Shown: positions 18,640 to 27,519 of the stretch, one piece after another
How the letters are laid out: each line of letters opens with the position of its first letter
Numbering within the stretch: the first letter of the stretch is position 1
Origin: Ignavibacteria bacterium
GTDB lineage: Bacteria; Bacteroidota; Ignavibacteria; Tepidaquicellales; Tepidaquicellaceae
Assembly: GCA_016704345.1 (NCBI GenBank)
Contig: JADJAH010000001.1
Span: forward strand, 530,501 to 594,500
Direction: 5' to 3'
Length of the DNA stretch: 64,000 bases
Notes under the pieces: model-generated
The model's input: the letters and a program-made list of their open reading frames with translations, nothing else
Databases searched by the model: none
Told to the model about the DNA's origin: nothing
Position numbers and translations under genes: made by a program

Positions 18640-19260
18640 CACAGGCTTGATTCCGCTCGTTCCCAAACTCCAGTTTGGGAATGCACTTGCCCTCTCCCGC
18701 TCGTTCCCAAACTCCAGTTTGGGAATGCACTTGCACATGAAACTCCGTTTCATATCCTCTCCCGCTCGTTCCCAAACTCCAGTTTGGAAATGCACTTGCA
18801 CATGAAACTCCGTTTCATGTCCCTTAAAGTGTCACAACTTTTATCACGTCAAAAGTGAAATTTTTCCGCTAGTTACCAAACTCTCTACCAATGACGCACT
18901 TGCCCGTACCCGCTCGTTCCCAAACTCCAGTTTGGGAACGCACTTGTAAATGAAACTCCGTTTCATATCCTTCTTTCTGCCGTGGAATTTCCACTCGTTC
19001 CTAAACTCCCAGGCTGTCCAGTTTGGGAACGAGCATGAAACCCTGTATAAAGAGAACTTGTCAAGGAGCCTGAGCATTGGAGATTCAGTTCTGCCGCTTC
19101 ATATACACTTGATGTAAAAGGATAAATGGAAATTGACGATCTGGAATAAAACTAATTGCATGTAAGAATTGAAGCAGAGCTTCTTGAACAAGTGCGTTCC
19201 CAAACAAGAGTTAGAGTTTGGGTACGAGCATAAATGCCTTCGGACACTCTGGGAGTTTTG
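18640..19260. repeat. Cluster of dispersed palindromic repeats
   Basis: The core palindrome CCCAAACTCCAGTTTGGG occurs at 18662-18679, 18706-18723, 18771-18788 (one mismatch) and 18919-18936, each within the larger context GCTCGTTC-core-AATGCACTTG. Degenerate copies lie at about 18868-18905, 18991-19035 and 19190-19235. A second palindrome, ATGAAACTCCGTTTCAT, alternates with it near 18736, 18800 and 18950. This is a REP-like array with hairpin-forming units, not coding; open frames across it are artefacts. Confidence 0.8.
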
Positions 19261-19902
19261 GAGCGAGCATGAAAATGTTCTTCTGCCCCCATGCCCACCA
19301 CTTCGTGGAGTCTGAAGAGCAAGGAGATTCCGGCGTGGGGGTAAAACATATTCCTTAGTTCTCGGACAGACTCGTAAGTCCTGACATCACAATTAACTTC
19401 TGGCGCGGCAGACTCTGCGGGAGGTATGTAATGAATGATTGGTTTTCCTTCTGATCATTTTTTATGATCCCTTTAGTTTGTAATTTGTTGAATGGTTTTG
19501 ACACATATTCCTCAATTGTGTATACAATCCGTTTTAAAAAATTTTTGGCTCATGCGAATGATTATTTGCATGTTTTAGAAAAAGTATTTAATTTGTAGCA
19601 AGTCAGGAGATTAGTTCATCAAGACTCACGCCCTCAATCGTGATTATAGTTGAAGTGATTTTTTTTCTTAAAGGAAGTAATAAATGTGGAGGCATTTATC
19701 TCAATCATATATTCAGTTTGCACCCACGTATTTAAGCCACTGGAGTTCTCAGGAGTTTGTTAACTGATTTTTTACATTCTACAAATTGCAATATAGTTCT
19801 GTGAAATGAGTTAATGAAAGAAACGTTCCAATACAATGGGAGCTGTATGGAATTCCCTACACAACTGGGAGAAGCTCATAGCATTGCCTGATCTAAATCG
19901 GA
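19261..19902. other. Non-coding accessory spacer
   Basis: About 640 bases with no supported gene. It contains an isolated copy of the ACTCTGCGGGA...TAATGAAT motif near 19411-19436 that recurs at 20636 and 21249, and is otherwise AT-rich without recognisable features. Confidence 0.5.
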
Positions 19903-20240
19903 GAGGAAATCTTGTTCTTTTGTTTTTGCTCGCTTCCTGGATTCTTAATAACTTGCCACGTTGAAATGAAAAGAGTAATTCGAGACATGAGAATTATTGA
20001 TTCCTGCATTGATGATTGAGTATGTGAGATTGTAGAAAAGCATAAAGAGGAAATCTCGTAAAATTGTATTTTTGCGCTTCCTGGATTCTTAATAACTTGC
20101 CACGTTGAAATGAAAAGAGTAATTCGAGACATGAGAATTATTGATTCCTGCATTGATGATTGAGTATGTAAGATTGTAGAAAAGCATAAAGAGGAAATCT
20201 TGTCTTTTTGTTTTTGTGCGTTTCTTGCAATCTTGATAGA
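19903..20240. repeat. 144-bp tandem duplication, 2.3 copies
   Basis: Units at 19903-20046 and 20047-20190 are nearly identical (differences at the unit junctions), and a partial third unit starts at 20191 with GAGGAAATCT. The unit length is a multiple of three, which makes minus-strand open frames read through, but the encoded peptide has no start signals and I regard it as non-coding. Confidence 0.8.
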
Positions 20241-20247
20241 TTACTGT

Positions 20248-20340
20248 CGTTGTTGATCTAAGCAAAAGCAGTGAGCATGAACAACAACATGCCCTTACTT
20301 GTTGGTGTCTTCGTTTTGCTCGGAACACCAACTAGGGCGG
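20248..20340. repeat. 93-bp repeat element, copy A
   Basis: Same length and layout as copy B at 22414-22506: CGTTGTTG(A/G)TCT(A/T)AGC followed by GCAGTGAG, then TTGTTGGTG and CACCAAC facing each other as an inverted repeat. It lies directly before a decayed TPR gene. Confidence 0.6.
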
Positions 20341-20610
20341 AATAATTTTGCTAAGTCATTATCAATCATATTTAATGATTACGATGATGCAAAATACCAT
20401 TTGACAAGAGCAATTGAAATAATGCGTGACTATTCTGAAGCACATTAGTTTTTGGCGAATTTGTTGTTCCAAAAATTTAATGAATTTGTCGATGCGAAGA
20501 TGCTTTTTGTAATGACAATTGTAATATGTAAGCATTATGCAGATGCACATTTAAATTTTGCTGACTTAACGGCTCTTTATTTTGAAGACATAAAAAATGT
20601 TTTCTGTCTC
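20341..20610 (+). pseudogene. TPR gene remnant
   Basis: In one frame the DNA encodes TPR-like repeats: FNDYDDAKYHLTRAIEIMRD then YSEAH, a TAG stop exactly where a Tyr is expected, then FLANLLFQKFNEFVDAK and YADAHLNFADLTALYFED. The spacing of A-Y-H and A-H-x-N fits two 34-36-residue TPR units. There is no start codon, and the reading ends at a repeat element (20615). It is a fragment of a larger TPR gene, probably destroyed by recombination between repeats. Confidence 0.6.
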
Positions 20611-20614
20611 TTGC

Positions 20615-20671
20615 TGAGTTACTTATCTCCATTTAACTCTGCGGGAATATATAATGAATATATCCGCAGAG
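20615..20671. repeat. 57-bp repeat with inverted arms, copy 1
   Basis: Contains CTCTGCGG and its inverse CCGCAGAG around ATATATAATGAATATAT. A shorter, similar copy is at 21230-21280 and a partial one near 19411. Confidence 0.6.
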
Positions 20672-20768
20672 TCCTTGAAATCGAACGATTCTGTGGAAAC
20701 AGAAAGTGACTCGAACCTTAATTTGATTGCTTCAAATTTATATTACCAAAATTAATTAAATATCTGAA

Positions 20769-21014
20769 ATGAAAAAATTAAAACTTTCAGTTTTGTTGTC
20801 TGTAGTTTTTTCAATTGCTCTTATTGGTTTATCGTGTGTAACTGAATCTGAACCAGGAACGTGTAATTTATTTTGCCGTAATAGTGGGGGATGGTCTTCA
20901 TTTGTTTATCCTAGTTACAATAAAGCTCGATGTACAGAGGAAGGTCGCAATAGGGGGTGCCGAGCTAGTTGGTGTTTGTCATCAACGGATTGCACTGAAC
21001 TTTATTCCCCTTAG
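20769..21014 (+). CDS. Small cysteine-rich secreted protein, possible lipoprotein
   Basis: An 81-residue protein. A basic N-terminus and hydrophobic helix (LSVLLSVVFSIALIGLSC) give a signal peptide with an atypical lipobox (GLSC). The mature ~58 residues have seven or eight cysteines (TCNLFC, RC, GC, WC, DC), suggesting a disulfide-stabilised exported mini-protein. No family is recognised. It is isolated between repeats and decayed genes, with no close operon partner. Confidence 0.5.
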   Translation: MKKLKLSVLLSVVFSIALIGLSCVTESEPGTCNLFCRNSGGWSSFVYPSYNKARCTEEGRNRGCRASWCLSSTDCTELYSP

Positions 21015-21084
21015 TTGCTAAGTCTTAAATCAATTTAATGGGAAAGTCAGGGAAATGCATCTGTAACTTGAAATGATTCAGTTT

Positions 21085-21215
21085 ATTATGTGGATAGAGT
21101 TCCAGTAAGTTTTGATATTTCAGACTTAATGGAAGCATGGGAATTCGGATTGATGATAGGAAGAGGAAGTGATTTTCATCTTTCAGGAACTATGAATCTA
21201 TTTTTTCAGCTTAAC
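21085..21215 (+). pseudogene. Fragment of a beta-barrel protein gene
   Basis: The frame reads VPVSFDISDLMEAWEFGLMI then GRGSDFHLSGTMNLFFQLN, a typical amphipathic barrel-strand pair from a PorT/OmpA-like protein. It has no signal peptide or proper start, and breaks off where the repeat copy at 21230 begins. It is likely the remnant of a gene truncated by repeat-mediated rearrangement. Confidence 0.45.
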
Positions 21216-21229
21216 TCATGTCTCCCGCA

Positions 21230-21280
21230 GAGTTACTTGCTCCATCTAACTCTGCGGGGATATAATGAACAATATCCGCA
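21230..21280. repeat. 51-bp repeat, copy 2 of the element at 20615
   Basis: Shares GAGTTACTT, TCCAT-TAACTCTGCGGG and ATATAATGAA...ATATCCGCA with the copy at 20615-20671. Confidence 0.55.
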
Positions 21281-21423
21281 TATAGTCCTATCCAAAGTAT
21301 AGGTAAACTGCAGAAGCAAACAAGAACAGTATTCCAAAATCTGATAAGCAAGAATAATAAGGTTAAAATATCGGGGAAGCCGAAAACCATATAGAGTAGG
21401 CTTAAAATTCTAACTAGTGAAAA

Positions 21424-22384
21424 ATGAAAACGAGAATCTCGTTTTTTTGTATACTTGTATTTTCTTTTGATCTGTTCATTGGAATTGTTAGCACAAAGTT
21501 CGGATGTCTTGTCAATTATGGGAAGCAGGCAATCCGGAAATGATAGAATAAAATCTAAGTTTCAATTTAATATTACCGAAAAGCATGGAAAAGAAGTGGA
21601 GATATTAACATTGGAAGATGCAAAAACTCAACCTTTGAATACAGGATTCTCAATGAGACAGTCAATCAATGATTTATATTTAGAGAGTTCTGATTTAAAT
21701 CTAAAGTTTGGATTGCAAAATAATGCTTCTATTCGATCTGTGGATGCAGATAGTGCTGAGTCTACAAAATCTTTCGAGATCTTGATAGGAAGTGGAATTT
21801 CATTTCCTTTTTACGACCCAATTAAAGAAAGTCAAAGAGAAAGGTATATTACCGGTTTTGCTCCTATTCCCGAAAACTGGTTTTGGGATTATTGGGACCT
21901 AGGTTACATTTTAGAATTTGGAGCGGGATACAATTTTGCTCCAAAACTGACTGGAAGTTTGTTGTTTGACTTAAGCTCATATTCACTTGACATGAAAGAA
22001 TATCGGAAAAGTTTTGGATATGGAACAGATGAAATTATTCCAACAGGAAAGACCTCAATTTTAACAATTACAGCAAATATGAAGACAGATGTGAGTGAAC
22101 TTTCTTATTTCAATTTCGGAATGGGAATGTACACATTTACTATTCCAGACATAAAAACAAAATCTACTGCTGTAACACCTTATCCTCATTTTAGCACCTA
22201 TACTGTTGAGGAAATCGATACGGGTTTTAGTGAAACAGGATTTACAATTGGTGCTGGCTGGGGAATACAAGCTCAACTTGGAAATATTAAACCATTTCTG
22301 CAAATTGATTACTTTTATTTTTTCATGAAGGAAGAAAATGTAAGTTACTTTCCTATAAAGGCTGGTTTGATGTATAAATTCTAA
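21424..22384 (+). CDS. Outer-membrane beta-barrel protein (frameshift in signal peptide)
   Basis: About 320 residues. The ATG at 21424 starts MKTRISFF; deleting one T from the T7 run at 21440-21446 joins it to VYLYFLLICSLELLAQ, a clean signal peptide. The mature part has many amphipathic beta strands (LGYILEFGAGYNFAPKLTGS, FTIGAGWGIQAQLGNIKPFL) and ends in an aromatic residue (LMYKF), a classic outer-membrane barrel signature. The upstream leader carries GCCGAAAACCA-GTAGGC at 21379-21401, which is also found before the gene at 22564, so the two may be regulated alike. Function unknown. Confidence 0.65.
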
Positions 22385-22413
22385 TTGTCTGTAAGGTGAT
22401 ATATTTTTAATGC

Positions 22414-22506
22414 CGTTGTTGGTCTTAGCGAACGCAGTGAGTGTGACCACCAACAAACATTTCCTTGTTGGTGACATTGCTAAGCTCGAAACACCAACAA
22501 GGTCGG
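22414..22506. repeat. 93-bp repeat element, copy B, with 11-bp stem
   Basis: Matches copy A at 20248-20340. It contains a perfect 11-bp inverted repeat, CCTTGTTGGTG (22463-22473) and CACCAACAAGG (22492-22502), able to form a hairpin. Confidence 0.65.
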
Positions 22507-22563
22507 AGCTTGGGGATGCCGAAAACCAGAAAGAGTAGGCATAATTTTCAAAAAATAAAAAAT

Positions 22564-23232
22564 ATGAGAAAAATTGTTATTATCTTTCTTGCTTCTATTT
22601 TTACTGTTGCAGTCACGTCAAATTTATTTGCGCAATCATCTAAAGTTGAAGTTCAAAATAAAAGTAAATCATGGCTTTCTTGGAGCTTAGTTAATGGAGG
22701 AGTAGGTGGAAAATCAAATTTCGATAGTTCTAAGATTAGAGAAATCGTTCATATTGAATTTTTAACTTTTACAGGTGGATTTGATGCTTTAGGTGGTCTG
22801 GGTTTTGGGTCTAAAATTTATGAAGTTTTTGGTTTATCAGTAAATGATGGACCACTCAAAACAGTTCAATCGTTTCTTCCAATATATGCATGCTATCCTA
22901 TTTTTCAGTCTGTCCCATATAAAGAGTAAAATTCCGTTTGGAATCTTCCTTTAAGAAAGCACATTCTGTATTTGAGTGCCGGATTTTCTTTTTGGCCAGC
23001 TCTGGGAAACATAGAAGTGAAGAATTACCAAAACTATTCAATCACATACAATTTCACATTAGACGCGACAAATACAGATCCAAGCAGAGGAAAGTATAAA
23101 AGTAAGGTATATGCTACCTATTCATTTGGCGCAAGAGTTGGATACCTTAACTACACCTTTGGATTAGAAAATAATAAAAGTCATTCTATCTATGGTTATA
23201 TATATGTTGGATATCCAGGAGTTGTACATTGA
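22564..23232 (+). pseudogene. Secreted beta-barrel-like protein with in-frame stop
   Basis: Starts with a good signal peptide (MRKIVIIFLASIFTVAVTSN ... FAQ) and a glycine-rich beta region. A TAA at 22927-22929 interrupts it, but the same frame continues with NSVWNLPLRKHILYLSAGFS and barrel strands to FGLENNKSHSIYGYIYVGYP, ending at 23232. The substitution makes one protein of about 222 residues non-contiguous; either a nonsense mutation or a base error. The leader shares the GCCGAAAACCA-GTAGGC element with the preceding barrel gene. Confidence 0.6.
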
Positions 23233-23353
23233 TGTTAAAAGAGAAATAAAATGAGCACAAGTATTTTCATTAGGATTAAAAGATTGTTATTTAAAATTTC
23301 GGAGTCACTTTGAAATATTTATTGGAAGTTTGAGCAAAGTTTTTTTACGTGAT

Positions 23354-23881
23354 ATGCGGAAATTAAGTTTTAAGAATTTTTTTTCTAATTATGATAGTAT
23401 TAAAGGCTTAGATAATTTTGAGAAAAAGTTTTGAGGTTAAAAGTCGTGTTATAAATGGAAAGATTAACAGGGATAGATTATTAATTAACGAATTGGAATT
23501 CAATGATAAGAATACACTAATATTAAGTTTGACTTTAGAGAAGAACATAGATTTAACCTCAAATCAAGTTTCATATTTTCTAATAGCTCAATATGGTGGT
23601 AAAGAACAATTTTTAATCAAGGAAAAGGATTGCATAATGATATCTGTGGATGGTGAAAATCACATGTTTAGTACTACATATGAGCCTTGGGTCGATACAA
23701 GTGACCTTGGAGATTATTTAATAGTGGTTTATTTAGATGTTGAAAAGATTACTTATACAAGATAGCAAATGCGAAAAATGTTAAAGTATATTTTAATGGA
23801 GAGTTCGACTCAATATTGGGAACATTCTCGAAAGAGAATTTTCTAAATTTTAAAAAGTTTTTAAAACAGTTTGACAAATAG
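23354..23881 (+). pseudogene. Protein of unknown function, two frameshifts
   Basis: The ATG at 23354 gives MRKLSFKNFFSNYDSIKGLD, which runs into the frame EVKSRVINGKINRDRLLINE if TTTT near 23430 is TTT. A second shift near 23757 leads into ANAKNVKVYFNGEFDSILGT and a stop at 23881. Joined length is about 175 residues. The sequence is soluble and mixed alpha/beta; I do not recognise it. It ends 20 bases before the left target duplication of the IS256-family element, so the IS landed just downstream and not inside it. Confidence 0.5.
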
Positions 23882-23908
23882 TTTTACACAGAAAACATTG
23901 AAACGTTC

Positions 23909-25345
23909 GGGAGTGTAAAGAATTTTGTGTAAATGATTAATTGATACAGAAATCAGAGAGAAGCAAAGAGGTTGCTTACTTTCCCCCCGGGGGGAAAGCA
24001 AAAAATCGAAAAAAAGCCTGTTTCTTTTTGATTCTTCAAAGAATAATTTTATTAATCAAAACACAGAAGGAGTAAGAAGAAATGGAATTGACCCCTGAAG
24101 TACTTGAGCAGCTTAAAGCTGATCTGGCCAAGGCAAAGACATACGGCGACCTGATGGGTAAAGACGGAGCCTTAAAGAAGCTGATGGGCAAGGCTCTTGA
24201 AGCCATGCTTGAAGCTGAACTGACAGAAGAACTTGGCTATGAGAAGCATTCCCCTGAAGGGAAGAACACCGGCAACAACAGGAACGGAAAGACAAAGAAG
24301 ACTCTGAGAAACAGCAACGGAGAGATTGAGATCCGCGTGCCCCGTGACAGGAACGGAGATTTCGATCCCGTTGTGGTGAAGAAGTATGAAAGAACTCTCG
24401 GAGACATTGAACCCAGGATAATCTCGATGTACTCTAAAGGCATGACCACTCGCGATATACAGTCTCATATCGAGGAGATATATGGACTGTCAATGAGCCC
24501 CACTTTTATTTCAAACGTTACCGACAGCATAAATGCTCTGGCAGTTGAGTGGCAGAACAGGCCGCTGGACGAACTCATGCGTTGTTTTCTTTGGATGCGA
24601 TATTCACAAGGTCAAAGATGGCGGAAAGATAGTAAACAAGGCGGCCTTATACCTGCCCTTTGGCTGTTGGATGCCAAGGGCACAAGGATCTCTCGGAATA
24701 TGGATCTGTGAGTCTGAAGAGCGCCAATTACTGGGAGGCGTTCTTACCGAACTCAGAAACCGGGGCGTTAAGGACATTCTCATATCCTGCATTGACGGAC
24801 TTAAGGGATTTGATGAAGCAATTAACAGCATCTTTCCGCAAACCGAGATTCAACTCTGTGTTGTGCATCTTATCAGAAATACTCTGAAATATGTTGTATC
24901 CAAGGATCAGAAACAGTTTGTAAAGGAGCTCAGAAATGTTTACTCCGCTCCGACTGAAGAAGCCGGATTGAACGAACTTCAGTTACTCGAGGAAAAATGG
25001 GGAGGCAAGTATCAGTTTGCTCTCAAAGGATGGAGGAACAACTGGCACAACATTGCAACGTTCTTTAAGTATCCCGAAGAGATAAGGCGTATGATCTATA
25101 CTACCAACGCCGTTGAATCCGTGCACAGGCAGTTCAGGAAAGTCACCAAAGCTAAGACTCTCTTCCCAAATGATGAAGCTCTTACTAAAGCACTTTTCCT
25201 GGCTTACAGAGATCTCTCGAAGAAGTGGTGCATGCCGGTTAGAGACTGGCCGTTCATTGTCTCAAAGTTTGACATAATTTTCGGTGAAAGATTTACTATG
25301 AACTGAAATGAAAAATTTCATTTACACAAAAATATTTACAGACTC
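23909..25345 (+). mobile_element. IS256-family insertion sequence (1437 bp)
   Basis: The ends form imperfect terminal inverted repeats of 28 bp with 23 matches (left GGGAGTGTAAAGAATTTTGT..., right reverse complement GAGTCTGTAAATATTTTTGT..., both continuing GTAAATGA). They are flanked by identical 8-bp direct repeats AAACGTTC at 23901-23908 and 25346-25353, the target duplication length typical of IS256. The single transposase gene inside is IS256/Mutator type. The preserved target duplication indicates a fairly recent insertion. Confidence 0.92.
24082..25306 (+). pseudogene. IS256-family transposase (frameshifted)
   Basis: The N-terminal half has the Mutator-type signature (KALEAMLEAELTEELGYEKH, GNNRNGKTKKTL, IEIRVPRDRNGDFDPVVVKK). 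In the middle, between about 24560 and 24720, the frame changes several times; fragments FLDAIF-like, KVKDGGKIVNKAA and NYWEAFLPNSE lie in different frames. The C-terminal half resumes with the second catalytic Asp in ISCIDGLKGFDEAI and the catalytic Glu in TTNAVESVHRQFRK. Three DDE residues can thus be placed, but the gene as read is not functional. Length would be about 405 residues. Confidence 0.85.
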
Positions 25346-25482
25346 AAACGTTCATTGACATGATATGCTTTTTTGAATTATTAAATGAAAAGATCAACCA
25401 AGAAATGACAATCCTCAAGTTCAGAAATGAAAAAGTATCTTTTGGAGAATCAGAAAATAATATTTATCAAAAATTTCAAAAC

Positions 25483-26121
25483 ATGAAAACTAAAATCAAT
25501 ACTCGGTTCAACATATTGTTCATTGCACTAATGATTACAATTGCCCTTTCAAAATCAGTCAATGCTCAATTTGTAACTATTGGAAAGCAGAAATGGATGT
25601 CAAAAAATCTCGATGTTACTACCTTTAGAAATGGAGATACTATTACTCATGCACAAACAGAAAAGGAATGGGATGAAGCAGGCAAATCTGGAATCCCGGC
25701 ATGGTGCTATTACGATAACAATCCGGAGAAGGGAGCTGCATTTGGTAAACTCTACAATTGGTTTGCTGTCACTGATCCAAGACGTCTCGCTCCGGATAGC
25801 TGCCATATACCAAAATTCAGAGATTGGTTGAGATTGATAGACTTCGTGGGTGGAACCGAAATTGCGGGACTTAAATTGAAAAATTCAAAAGACTGGAGTA
25901 AGATAGATCTTGGTACTAACAACTTTGGTTTTTCAGCTCTTCCTGGGGGTCTTCGTATAAAATCTCACTTCATTGATGAACTTGCTTGTTTTTGGAGTTC
26001 CTCTGAAGACCCTGATAGCAAAGAGAATGGAATAGACATTTCGATGGGAGAGGGTACGGGAATAATCTGGGGAGTTAGCTTGAAAGGGGATGGATATTCC
26101 GTTCGTTGCCTCAGGGATTAG
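25483..26121 (+). CDS. Secreted FISUMP-domain protein (paralogue 1)
   Basis: A 212-residue protein with a signal peptide (FNILFIALMITIALSKSVNA|Q) and one FISUMP (Fibrobacter succinogenes major paralogous) domain: KQKWMSKNLDVTTFRNGD, PAWCYYDNNPEKGAAFGKLY, NWFAVTDPR, FSALPGG, and the closing SVRCLRD. The domain is a lectin-like fold found in surface proteins; its ligand is unknown. The usual GW-H-x-PS motif is altered here (SCHIPKFRDW), so it is more diverged than its neighbours. The start was moved to the ATG at 25483 to match the signal peptide. Confidence 0.85.
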   Translation: MKTKINTRFNILFIALMITIALSKSVNAQFVTIGKQKWMSKNLDVTTFRNGDTITHAQTEKEWDEAGKSGIPAWCYYDNNPEKGAAFGKLYNWFAVTDPRRLAPDSCHIPKFRDWLRLIDFVGGTEIAGLKLKNSKDWSKIDLGTNNFGFSALPGGLRIKSHFIDELACFWSSSEDPDSKENGIDISMGEGTGIIWGVSLKGDGYSVRCLRD

Positions 26122-26268
26122 TCACTTTGACTTTTTGACACTTTTGGGGTTTGGGAAGAATCACCAAGAAATTGTTAATCATGTTATTCATTGGCATAAT
26201 ATAATTTTGAAGTTATACAAATAAATAATTTTCAAAACCTTTTTCAACTAAAAACAAATTAATTAAAA

Positions 26269-27040
26269 ATGAATATGATTAAAAAATCAATTTTAAAATC
26301 AACAGCATTTATCGGAGTAATGCTCTTATTAGCTTTTGCGATCTTTACCTTCAATACTGCAGTCTTACCAAAAGATGATTCATTAAAAGTGAAAGTTGAT
26401 TCTATCGTAGATAATAATTATCAATCGGTAAAAATTGGCACGCAGGAATGGATGACCGAAAATCTGAATGTGGATAGATTTCGAAACGGAGAGCCAATCC
26501 CCGAGGTCAAAACATCTGAAGAATGGGAAAAATCCGGGAAAGAACGGAAGCCCGCCTGGTGTTACTACGACAATGATCCGGATAATGGTGAAATATACGG
26601 TAAGCTATATAACTGGTATGCAGTAAATGACCCGCGAGGATTAGCTCCTGAAGGCTGGCATATACCTTCAGATAAGGAATGGACAATATTGACTAAATAT
26701 CTTGGAGGAAAGGCAACACAAGACAAAACAGATACTGGTACACCATATTGGGACACCCCAATAGCAGGAGGTAAAATGAAAAGCACTGGAACGCAATATT
26801 GGAAAAGTCCTAACGAAGAAGCAACAAACTCAAGCGGATTTTCAGGTCTTCCCGGAGGCTTGCGTAACGCCAGCTTAAGTTTAAGTTTCGTCAGAATTGA
26901 GGAATCCGGCTACTGGTGGAGTTCCTCCGAGTACCCTACTTCCCAGCGTTATTCCGTATCCTGAATTACATCGATGGCGTTGTTACCAGGATTCTTAGCG
27001 ATGAGAATAATGGTCTTTCTGTTCGCTGCCTCAGGATTAA
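26269..27040 (+). CDS. FISUMP-domain protein (paralogue 2, frameshifted 3' end)
   Basis: The N-terminus has a membrane helix (FIGVMLLLAFAIFTFNTAV) and then a full FISUMP domain: QEWMTENLNVDRFRNGEPIP, PAWCYYDNDPDNGEIYGKLY, NWYAVNDPRGLAPEGWHIPS, SGFSGLPGGLR. The frame breaks near 26945, resumes as FRILNYIDGVVTRILSDENN, and breaks again in GLSVRCLR where CAGG should be CAGGG to give the family ending RCLRD and stop at 27038-27040. It is about 90% similar in its core to paralogue 3. Confidence 0.75.
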
Positions 27041-27153
27041 ATACTTTGACTCTTTAACACTTTGGGTATAGCCCCAGAAAAATTTTTAAAAAATGAAGCT
27101 ACATTATGAACTACCGCTTATATCAAACAATCAAAATCTAAATTAAAAAGATA

Positions 27154-27380
27154 TGAAAGCACAGAAATTCTATAGAACGATAACATTTGGAGGAGCAGTG
27201 CTATTAATAGCTTTTGCTTATTCCTTCATATCACCAAAAGATAATTCATAAGAAGGAAATGATAAAAATATTGTTGCCGATGATTTATCCATCTGTAATA
27301 ATCGTTATGACAATGGAGAAGTACACAGGTTTTACGTCCCAAAGGATGATGGTCATTCTGTTCGTTACCTTAAGAACTAG
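27154..27380 (+). pseudogene. FISUMP-family remnant with internal deletion
   Basis: Starts like its neighbours (FGGAVLLIAFAYSFISPKDN) then a TAA, and jumps in frame to the family C-terminus (YDNGEVHRFY, DDGHSVRYLKN). The central ~170 codons are missing. It lies in the same flanking context as the intact paralogues, so it is a deletion derivative in the tandem array. Confidence 0.7.
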
Positions 27381-27519
27381 ACACCTTGACCCTTTGAGGC
27401 TTTGGGGTGTCCCAAGCAATTATTAATCATGTTTTTAATTTGCATAACATAATTTTGAAGTTTTACTAAAAAATAATTTTCAAAAACCTTTTTAAACTAA
27501 CAAACAAATAAAATCGAAT

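Noticed and set aside
18640..19260. Possible CRISPR array
   Set aside because: Repeats are perfect palindromes with irregular spacing and similar, not unique, intervening sequence; no cas genes nearby.
18550..19349. Several short open frames on both strands within the palindrome cluster
   Set aside because: They are translations of the repeat units themselves and have no start signals.
19893..20331. Minus-strand open frames over the 144-bp tandem repeat
   Set aside because: Open only because the unit length is a multiple of three; no ribosome-binding site and no protein-like conservation visible.
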